Source: Candidatus Aminicenantota bacterium (GTDB taxonomy: Bacteria > Acidobacteriota > Aminicenantia > UBA2199). Taken from it: a stretch of 13,115 nt of DNA. Location: contig JAOZTV010000009.1 in NCBI GenBank assembly GCA_029939015.1, forward strand, positions 1 to 13,115. The letters are read 5' to 3'. The first letter of the stretch is position 1, and every line of letters starts with the position of its first letter. The notes below the pieces were generated by a model. That model ran no database searches, was not told the DNA's origin, and was given only the letters and a program-made list of their open reading frames with translations. The position numbers were made by a program, and so were the translations under genes. This document shows, one piece after another, positions 1 to 5,409 of the stretch.

Positions 1-74
1 ATTATAATAAAAATGGAATAACAGAAAAGGTTTAGATCAATAATCATTATTATGTAAACATGTTTGAAATATGT

Positions 75-80
75 TATAAT
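75..80 (+). promoter_or_regulatory. Extended -10 promoter element before the glycosyltransferase
   Basis: A perfect TATAAT is preceded by TG one base upstream, giving the extended -10 form TGTTATAAT. No convincing -35 box is seen, which extended -10 promoters can tolerate. Transcription would begin about 7 bases downstream, almost on the ATG at 86, so the transcript would be leaderless or nearly so. No Shine-Dalgarno sequence precedes that ATG, which agrees. In such AT-rich DNA a chance TATAAT is possible. Confidence 0.35.
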
Positions 81-85
81 TCCAA

Positions 86-1264
86 ATGGATAAAAAGATT
101 GGAATTGTTGTTCAGAGGTATGGTAATGAGATAAATGGCGGGGCAGAATACCATGCCAGACTTATTGCTGAAAAGCTTTCAAAATATGTACAAATTGAAG
201 TTTTTACTTCTACTGCACTTGATTATGTTACCTGGAAACACCATTTTAAAGAAGGTTTTGAATTAATTAATGGTATTAAAACCAATAGATATAAAGTCGA
301 TAAAGAAAGAAATCCTGAAGTATTTGGCAATATCCAAAAAAAAATTTATGATGAAGAACATGATTATGAAGATGAATTAAAATGGCTTGAAGAGGAAGGT
401 CCCTTTCTGCCAGATATGTTGAAAGATATTAAGAAGAGAGAAAATGAATTTGATTATTTGATATTTTTTTCATTTAGATATTATCATTCATTTTATGGTA
501 TTAGGGATTTTAAAGACAAATGTATTCTTGTACCTACGGCAGAACATGATGAAGTACTTTATTTAAGATTATTTAAAGATTTTTTTAAATTACCTAAGGC
601 AATTATTTATAATTCAGTCGAAGAAAAGGAAATAATCGAAAAGGTTTCAGATAATAAAGATGTAATATCAGATATTGTTGGTGTTGGTTCTGAAATCCCA
701 GAATTATTTGAACCTGATGTTTTTGGCGATAAATTTGATATTGAAGGTGATTATTTTGTTTATATTGGACGACTTGATGAAAATAAGGGCGTTCCACAAC
801 TATTAAATTATTATTTAAAAGTATTAGAAGAAAATAAAATAAATTTAACATTAGTGCTAATGGGAAAGTCTGTAATTGATATACCTGAACATAAGAATAT
901 CAGGTATATTGGTTTTGTAACAGATAAAGAAAAATTTGATGCACTTGCAGGGGCTGAGTTTCTGGTAATTCCATCTCAGTATGAATCTTTATCAATGGTA
1001 TCTCTTGAAGCTTGGGCATTAGGAAAACCAGTTATTGCAAATGGAAAAACGGAAGTACTACAGGGACAGTGTAAAAGGAGTAATGCCGGTTTATGGTATT
1101 ATGATTATGAAGAATTCAGAGAAATAATTCTTCTTCTAATGAATGATAAAAAACTTAAAAAAAAGATGGGAGATTGTGGAAGAAAATTTTTTGAGAAAAA
1201 TTATTCATGGAAAGTTATTGAAGATAAATATTTAGAGATATTTAAAGTATTGGATAAAGGGTAA
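86..1264 (+). CDS. GT4-like family glycosyltransferase
   Basis: Probable cytoplasmic retaining glycosyltransferase that moves a sugar from a nucleotide-sugar donor to an envelope glycan or lipid acceptor. The 392-residue protein has the GT-B layout. The N-terminal half begins with a beta strand and a glycine-rich loop (KIGIVVQRYG, then GGAEYHA at 18-24), a typical acceptor-side start. The C-terminal donor-binding half opens with YIGRLDENKG (about 226-235), whose Arg and Lys usually contact the donor diphosphate. It also has the E-x7-E motif at Glu300 and Glu308, followed by EAWALGKPVIA. The ATG at 86 fits because the first strand starts immediately after it, although no ribosome binding site is visible. 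It ends 2 bases before the membrane sulfatase gene, so the two are probably co-transcribed and act in one envelope pathway. Donor and acceptor cannot be told from sequence. Confidence 0.87.
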   Translation: MDKKIGIVVQRYGNEINGGAEYHARLIAEKLSKYVQIEVFTSTALDYVTWKHHFKEGFELINGIKTNRYKVDKERNPEVFGNIQKKIYDEEHDYEDELKWLEEEGPFLPDMLKDIKKRENEFDYLIFFSFRYYHSFYGIRDFKDKCILVPTAEHDEVLYLRLFKDFFKLPKAIIYNSVEEKEIIEKVSDNKDVISDIVGVGSEIPELFEPDVFGDKFDIEGDYFVYIGRLDENKGVPQLLNYYLKVLEENKINLTLVLMGKSVIDIPEHKNIRYIGFVTDKEKFDALAGAEFLVIPSQYESLSMVSLEAWALGKPVIANGKTEVLQGQCKRSNAGLWYYDYEEFREIILLLMNDKKLKKKMGDCGRKFFEKNYSWKVIEDKYLEIFKVLDKG

Positions 1265-1266
1265 AA

Positions 1267-3279
1267 ATGAAAAAAATTAATATTGATTTAAAAAAATATA
1301 AGAAGAACTTATTTACAAGCTTTAGTTTTTCACTGATATTATTTGTAATATCATTTGTACTTTATCTTAAATTTTCATATATGGGAGCAACAGATAAAGA
1401 AATCGAAGAATACATTTTTTCTCACTATACCTGGTTTTTGATATTTTATAATCTGAAAATTTTATTTACATATTTTCTTTTTGGTTCTGTAATATTTTTA
1501 TTTTCTGTTTTACTTGATATGAAAAAGAAAAGAATGATATTTATATTCAATTTTTTGATCTGGTTCTTATTCTGGATAAGAGGCGTAAAGATGTTTCCTC
1601 AGCTATTTAAGGAACAACTTTATACTCATAGTGCTATTTTAAAATATTTTCAGGTTTTTATTACTGATGTTTTGCCTATGTTTGTGATTTATTTAGTTTT
1701 TATTGGTTTAATAATATTTATTGCCATTAAGAATAAAAGAATTTATCAATCTTTAATAGTTTTACTAGTTTCTTTTTTACTCATTTATAACTTTAAAACT
1801 ATACCAAAAAAAAGTGAATTTAATTCAGATAAACCCAATATACTAATCTTAGCTGCGGATTCATTAAGACCAAAGAGTATTTCATATAATGGATATAAGA
1901 GAAAAACTCCAAATATTGACAAACTATTTTCAAAGGGAGTCAATTTTTTGAATTTAAAATCTTCTCTTGCACGTACATTTTCATCATGGACTAGTGTATT
2001 TACCTCAACTCTTCCTATAGAACATAAGGTTAGGCATATGTTCCCTTTAAATAAAGATATTAAAAAGGGCTGGAAAACCTTAATTAAAGATTTAAATAAG
2101 AATGGATATGAAACTTCTATTGCAAGTGATTTTGCAGGTGATATATTTTCAAGAATAGATTATGGGTTTGATAATGTATCTGCACCACATCTTACAATTA
2201 AAAATGTACTAAAACAGAGAAGTCTGGAAATTCATTATTTTTTACTTGGTGTATTAATTAATCCTGTTGGAAGAACTATTTTTCCGCAAATGTCAGGTAT
2301 GCCTTTAAATATTGACCCATATTATGTTACCGAAAAAGCAAAGCATTATATAAAGGGCTCAATAAAAAAGAAGAAACCTTTTTTTGTTTTGGCTTTTAGT
2401 TCAAATAATCATTTTCCCTATGCTTCAAAATATCCATATTATAATCTCTTTGAAAAAGAGGGTTATATAGGAAAACATAAATATTGTAAGGATGATATGG
2501 TAAAAGCATATTCTGGTTTTGATTTACCTGAAGATGAAAAAAAACAGGTAATTGGGCTATATGATGCAGCTTCAAAACTTTTTGATGATAATCTAGCTGA
2601 TATGTTAAAGTTTTTAAAAAAAAGTGGTGTTGAAAAAAATACAATTATAATAATTATGTCTGATCATGGAGAGAGTCTTTATGAAAAAGGCTTAGGAATA
2701 GGGCATGGAGATCATCTGAGAGGAGAATACTCTCATAGTATGACCTTTGGCGTCTATTCACCTTTTGAGGACTTTAATGGAAGAAAAATAGTAAAAACTG
2801 TTAGAGATATTGATATATCTCCTACACTTCTTGAACTAGTAGGGATAGAGAAAAATATAAATTTTAGAGGTGTGTCGCTACTTAATGCTATGAGAGGTGA
2901 AAATTTTAAAGGTTTGCCCGTTTATATGGAAACAGGAATGTGGTATTCGCTTCAGACGCCATATATACAAGACAGGGTAAGGGTTAGTTATCCGGAAGTT
3001 AAAAGTTTGTTAGATCTTGATAAACAGACAGGTGAAATTATTATTAAGAAAAGTGAAGAGCATTTAATAATTAAAGCAAAATATAAGGCCTATCAATTTA
3101 ATAATAAAAAATTTGTTTTTATGCCAGGAGATAAGCGTAATCTTGAAAGATTTTATGTTGATGAAAAATATGTTAATTTAACAGATGAAGAAAAAATAGT
3201 CTTTAAAAATGAAATATTAAAAGAATTTAACGGTAAATTTTATCTTGATGATAAAGGAATGGTAAAGGAAAAAAAGTAA
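1267..3279 (+). CDS. Membrane-anchored sulfatase/LtaS-type alkaline-phosphatase superfamily enzyme
   Basis: A 670-residue protein with about five transmembrane segments (near 15-35, 55-82, 90-108, 127-154 and 160-176), then a large extracytoplasmic sulfatase-fold domain. That architecture is shared by lipoteichoic-acid synthases, phosphoethanolamine transferases and membrane sulfatases. Metal-site motifs look intact: the ILAADS strand end with Asp198, the nucleophile region ARTFSSW with Thr237 as likely nucleophile, SDHGE at 465-469, and His480/His483 further on. The classical C-x-P-x-R formylglycine signature is absent, which favours a threonine-nucleophile phospho-transferase or hydrolase over a true sulfatase. 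The gene follows the glycosyltransferase after 2 bases, with AAAGGG in the upstream coding end as a plausible ribosome binding site. It probably adds or removes a phospho-substituent on a surface glycan or lipid. The substrate is unknown. Confidence 0.87.
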   Translation: MKKINIDLKKYKKNLFTSFSFSLILFVISFVLYLKFSYMGATDKEIEEYIFSHYTWFLIFYNLKILFTYFLFGSVIFLFSVLLDMKKKRMIFIFNFLIWFLFWIRGVKMFPQLFKEQLYTHSAILKYFQVFITDVLPMFVIYLVFIGLIIFIAIKNKRIYQSLIVLLVSFLLIYNFKTIPKKSEFNSDKPNILILAADSLRPKSISYNGYKRKTPNIDKLFSKGVNFLNLKSSLARTFSSWTSVFTSTLPIEHKVRHMFPLNKDIKKGWKTLIKDLNKNGYETSIASDFAGDIFSRIDYGFDNVSAPHLTIKNVLKQRSLEIHYFLLGVLINPVGRTIFPQMSGMPLNIDPYYVTEKAKHYIKGSIKKKKPFFVLAFSSNNHFPYASKYPYYNLFEKEGYIGKHKYCKDDMVKAYSGFDLPEDEKKQVIGLYDAASKLFDDNLADMLKFLKKSGVEKNTIIIIMSDHGESLYEKGLGIGHGDHLRGEYSHSMTFGVYSPFEDFNGRKIVKTVRDIDISPTLLELVGIEKNINFRGVSLLNAMRGENFKGLPVYMETGMWYSLQTPYIQDRVRVSYPEVKSLLDLDKQTGEIIIKKSEEHLIIKAKYKAYQFNNKKFVFMPGDKRNLERFYVDEKYVNLTDEEKIVFKNEILKEFNGKFYLDDKGMVKEKK

Positions 3280-3314
3280 TGACTATCGTGTTGTGGCTCT
3301 TCAAAATTATTATT

Positions 3315-3343
3315 TTGGAAAATTCATATAAAATAACTATATC
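3315..3343 (+). promoter_or_regulatory. Weak candidate promoter for the RhuM-like/DUF1186 pair
   Basis: TTGGAA (3315-3320) and TATATC (3338-3343) are separated by 17 bases and lie about 20 bases before the ATG at 3363. Both hexamers match the sigma-70 consensus only in part. It is offered because the accessory pair probably needs its own promoter after the sulfatase gene. Confidence 0.25.
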
Positions 3344-3349
3344 TTAATT

Positions 3350-3356
3350 GGAGGAG
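3350..3356 (+). promoter_or_regulatory. Ribosome binding site fixing the RhuM-like start
   Basis: GGAGGAG lies 6 bases before the ATG at 3363. It overlaps the upstream in-frame TTG at 3348, so the ATG at 3363 is the true start and the longer TTG-initiated reading is not. Confidence 0.7.
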
Positions 3357-3362
3357 TTATTG

Positions 3363-3638
3363 ATGAACAAATTAGATTTAACAAAATATAAACCAAACAG
3401 AAAGTTTTTGCTATACAAGAGTCCAAATGGTGATATTAAAGTTGATGTTTTACTTCAAAATGAAACTATTTGGATGCCTCAGAAGAAAATTGCAGAGCTA
3501 TTTGATGTAAATGTTCCAGCTATTTCAAAACACCTTAAAAAGATCTTTGAAAGTGGAGAACACGAAAAAAAGGCAACTGTTTCCAATTTGGAAATAGTTC
3601 AAAATGAGATTGGTAGGACTAATAACAAGGATATATGA
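3363..3638 (+). CDS. RhuM-family protein, truncated to its N-terminal domain
   Basis: A 91-residue protein resembling the N-terminal DNA-binding-like region of RhuM/virulence-type proteins: KVDVLLQNETIWMPQKKIAELFDVNVPAIS in shorter parts, then a KHLKKIFESGEHEK stretch and an ESGE-type turn. Full RhuM proteins are about 300 residues or more and continue with a YNLDAIIAVGYRV-like core. That core is missing: the homology stops near the QNEIGR segment and the frame ends with TNNKDI. The start at 3363 is set by a strong GGAGGAG. The stop TGA overlaps the ATG of the DUF1186 gene, so the two are translationally coupled. RhuM genes are common in mobile islands, and this one looks like a remnant joined to other cargo. 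Whether the fragment still binds DNA is unknown. Confidence 0.6.
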   Translation: MNKLDLTKYKPNRKFLLYKSPNGDIKVDVLLQNETIWMPQKKIAELFDVNVPAISKHLKKIFESGEHEKKATVSNLEIVQNEIGRTNNKDI

Positions 3639-4483
3639 TGGAAGTACAAGATATTATTAAAAGCTTTGAAATATTTGATGGAGATTATAAAAGAAAAGAG
3701 ATAGATGCATCACTTAAACTGAAAGAAGAAATTACGTCTCACTTGATCAAAATATTGGAGATAGTGGCAAAAGATCCGGTTCTTTATAAAGATGTTGACA
3801 GTGATTATTTTGCTCATAAGTATGCAGTTTATCTGCTTTCTCAATTTAAAGAATCTCAAGCTCATAATGTAATTGTTGATCTTTTCAGCTTACCAGGAGA
3901 AATGTCTTTTGACTTATTTGGAGATATAATAACAGAAGATTTGCAGGGCATTCTTTATTCTACATGCGGTGGTTCATTGGATCGCATTAAGGCAATGATA
4001 ATCAATAAAAAGATTAATAAGTATTGCCGTAGTGCCGCCTTACAAGCTATGTCTTTTGCAATAGTAGATGGATTAGTGAACAGAGAATCAGTAATGAACT
4101 TCTTTGAATCGCTATTTCCCATTGAAGGTAAAGAGAAAGATCTTGATATATATACACCGTTAGTAAATGTACTTTGTGATTTATATCCAGAAGAATTAAT
4201 GGATAAAATTGAAATATTATTTAAGGAAGGTCTTGTAGAAACTTTTTGGACAAGTCTTAATTATGTTAAACATATTTTAACAAAAAGTAAATCAGAGATT
4301 CTTAATGATACAAAAAACAAATTTATTCAAAAATTACCGGATAATTTTCATAAACGGATGTCGTGGTGGTCCTGTTTTAAAACTGAAGACAAAATTCCTT
4401 TCCCGTCTCATCCTTCAGGTATAAGATTAACTATTCCAAAAAAAAGGAAAAAGAAAAAAAAAAAAGAAAAAAGAAAAAAGTAA
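3635..4483 (+). CDS. DUF1186 family protein with poly-lysine C-terminus (possible frameshift)
   Basis: A 282-residue soluble protein of the DUF1186 family, whose biochemical role is not known. Residues about 1-235 carry the domain: helical repeat-like segments with DYFAHKYAVYLLSQF (about 59-73), EDLQGILYSTCGG (about 99-111) and CRSAALQAMSF (about 130-140), ending near MSWWSCF. Many members continue into a zinc-binding SEC-C tail; here there is instead a run of lysines encoded by an A-rich tract (4438-4480, including twelve consecutive A). The frame then meets TAA at 4481. The +1 frame stays open for 43 more codons to 4610 with protein-like content, so the true C-terminus may be longer. The start is the ATG at 3635 or the adjacent one at 3638, overlapping the RhuM-like stop. 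The product is probably cytoplasmic. Confidence 0.7.
   Translation: MMEVQDIIKSFEIFDGDYKRKEIDASLKLKEEITSHLIKILEIVAKDPVLYKDVDSDYFAHKYAVYLLSQFKESQAHNVIVDLFSLPGEMSFDLFGDIITEDLQGILYSTCGGSLDRIKAMIINKKINKYCRSAALQAMSFAIVDGLVNRESVMNFFESLFPIEGKEKDLDIYTPLVNVLCDLYPEELMDKIEILFKEGLVETFWTSLNYVKHILTKSKSEILNDTKNKFIQKLPDNFHKRMSWWSCFKTEDKIPFPSHPSGIRLTIPKKRKKKKKKEKRKK
4438..4480 (+). other. A-rich slippery tract at the end of the DUF1186 gene
   Basis: These 43 bases are only A and G, with A runs of 8, 5, 12, 6 and 6. The A12 run (4454-4465) is long enough for polymerase or ribosome slippage, or for an assembly or sequencing indel. Removing a single A brings the DUF1186 frame into the frame that stays open from 4479 to 4610. 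Confidence 0.6.
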
Positions 4484-4584
4484 AACTTCTGACAAACTTC
4501 TTAAATATCATGAAAAATGGTCTAAAAAGAACTGGTTTGATTGTAATAACTTACCAAAAAGATTATTAAAATTAATTTATTACC

Positions 4585-4875
4585 CTATTTTTTCTTGTTT
4601 TTCTTTTTAAATAATTCAGAATGAGAACCAATTCTTTCTAGTAAAAGATATTCATCTTTTTTTTGATATATCAACAATAAATCAGGCTCAAGATGACATT
4701 CTCGAATCTTTTCATTTTTTTTATATCCTCTTAAAGGATGATCTGTATATTCTTTTGGAAGTTGATTCTCATTAACCAGATGATTTAATATGTCTTTAAA
4801 AACAGCAATATCTATATTGTCTTTTCTTTTTTTAAAGTCTTTTTTAAATATACTTGTTTTCCTTATTTCCAGCAC
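4585..4875 (-). CDS. YafQ-type (RelE superfamily) toxin
   Basis: A 96-residue basic protein matching the YafQ branch of type II toxins, ribosome-dependent mRNA endonucleases that block translation until neutralised. Visible landmarks are an N-terminal FKKDFKKRK helix, a DHPLRG segment with His46, ECHLEPDLLLIY with His61 and Asp65, and RIGSHSELF with His85 and Phe89. These fit the His/Asp/His/Phe catalytic set described for E. coli YafQ. The start is a GTG at 4875; the frame has no internal methionine, and the GTG shares one base with the stop of the upstream antitoxin (TAGTG), a usual coupling for such pairs. The last seven residues are almost all lysine, a tail beyond the family core. Its end faces the DUF1186 gene and overlaps the latter's alternative frame by 26 bases. 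Confidence 0.87.
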   Translation of the reverse strand: MLEIRKTSIFKKDFKKRKDNIDIAVFKDILNHLVNENQLPKEYTDHPLRGYKKNEKIRECHLEPDLLLIYQKKDEYLLLERIGSHSELFKKKNKKK

Positions 4876-5168
4876 TATATACCTAAATCTTTATATAGAA
4901 GCTCTAAGTTCTCATGACTTTTTACACCTATCCCTTTTTTGGAATTTTCTATTGTTTCTAAAGTCAATTCATTTAATTCTGTATATTCTGAAAAATCTAC
5001 ATCAGATTCATTTTTTGAAAGTTTTGTATTGGTTTCGGAAGACTTATCGATCTTTTTATCTTTATTTATTATTTTTTTCTTAACTTCAACAAAATCTAGA
5101 TGTTTGATTAAGTTAAGAAAAAAATCCATCTTTGTATCATCCTTTACTCTAATAACAACTTGTTGCAT
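4875..5168 (-). CDS. Predicted antitoxin partner of the YafQ-type toxin
   Basis: A 97-residue charged protein encoded directly upstream of the toxin and overlapping it by one base. It begins with a beta strand (QQVVIRVKDD) and a FFLNLIKHLDFVEV helix-strand unit. A lysine- and serine-rich low-complexity middle (about 30-60) follows, then an acidic tail ending LYKDLGI. This is unlike the ribbon-helix-helix DinJ protein that normally pairs with YafQ, and I do not recognise a named DNA-binding fold. The beginning resembles small uncharacterised proteins often encoded before RelE-like toxins. The antitoxin role is inferred from gene order, size and overlap. GGAG at 5175-5178 precedes the ATG. Confidence 0.65.
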   Translation of the reverse strand: MQQVVIRVKDDTKMDFFLNLIKHLDFVEVKKKIINKDKKIDKSSETNTKLSKNESDVDFSEYTELNELTLETIENSKKGIGVKSHENLELLYKDLGI

Positions 5169-5198
5169 AATTTACTCCAAATAATTCAATATTGGAAA

Positions 5199-5227
5199 AT
5201 ATTAAATATCCTACCGTTGATTTGTAA
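5199..5227 (-). promoter_or_regulatory. Predicted promoter of the toxin-antitoxin operon
   Basis: On the minus strand, TTACAA (5222-5227) is followed after exactly 17 bases by TAATAT (5199-5204), about 30 bases before the antitoxin ATG. The -35 box lies between the arms of a perfect inverted repeat, which suits an autoregulated promoter. Confidence 0.45.
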
Positions 5228-5243
5228 CACTGGCTCAACGGTA
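5212..5243. promoter_or_regulatory. Candidate operator: 9-bp perfect inverted repeat
   Basis: TACCGTTGA (5212-5220) and TCAACGGTA (5235-5243) are exact reverse complements separated by 14 bases. One arm lies in the promoter spacer and the other upstream of the -35 box. Toxin-antitoxin complexes commonly repress their own promoter through such dyads. No T-run follows on either side, so a terminator is unlikely. Confidence 0.5.
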
Positions 5244-5340
5244 AAAAACCTCTGTATGTTCCAGACCATAGGTAAAGAACATTAATAATATATAATAAAA
5301 ACAAACTTTTTTCAACAATAAACAAACAAAAAACAAAAAC

Positions 5341-5369
5341 AAAAAAAAACTACTAAGGATTTCTTAGTA
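5341..5369 (-). terminator. Intrinsic terminator after the Fe-S gene
   Basis: Reading the minus strand, TACTAAG and CTTAGTA arms (5363-5369 and 5351-5357) enclose a 5-base loop and are followed after one G by nine T (5349-5341), with more T-rich sequence beyond. It lies about 40 bases past the Fe-S gene stop at 5410. The 7-bp stem is AU-rich and modest, but the T-tract is clear. Confidence 0.65.
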
Positions 5370-5409
5370 ATTCAAAAAGAAGGGAGTGATTATTGTAGAT
5401 ATTAAATAT

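Noticed and set aside
3..35. Possible last codons of an upstream gene ending TAG at 33-35
   Set aside because: Only about ten codons are visible, with no way to tell coding from chance. Other frames also close nearby.
3302..3317. CAAAAT-TATT-ATTTTG hairpin after the sulfatase gene as a terminator
   Set aside because: The stem is only six AT-rich pairs and no T-run follows. Such hairpins arise easily in this composition.
4545..4610. Bidirectional terminator between the convergent DUF1186 and toxin genes
   Set aside because: The T-rich run at 4588-4608 is clear but no stable hairpin precedes it; the AAATTAATTT palindrome is too weak.
4790..5184. Plus-strand hydrophobic ORFs opposite the toxin-antitoxin genes
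   Set aside because: They are antisense shadows of the toxin and antitoxin. Their apparent hydrophobicity comes from lysine and glutamate codons read on the opposite strand.
5212..5243. Possible integron attC-like site, since GCTCAAC (5233-5239) fits an R-Y-Y-Y-A-A-C core and small accessory genes flank it
   Set aside because: The matching G-T-T-R-R-R-Y half is not present in the right place (GTTGATT breaks the pattern), no integrase is seen and no second copy occurs. The dyad fits a toxin-antitoxin operator better.
5290..5350. A-rich stretch as a replication origin or repeat array
   Set aside because: It has no DnaA-box-like 9-mers, no periodic unit and no matching gene context. Part of it is the T-tract of the Fe-S gene terminator read on the other strand.
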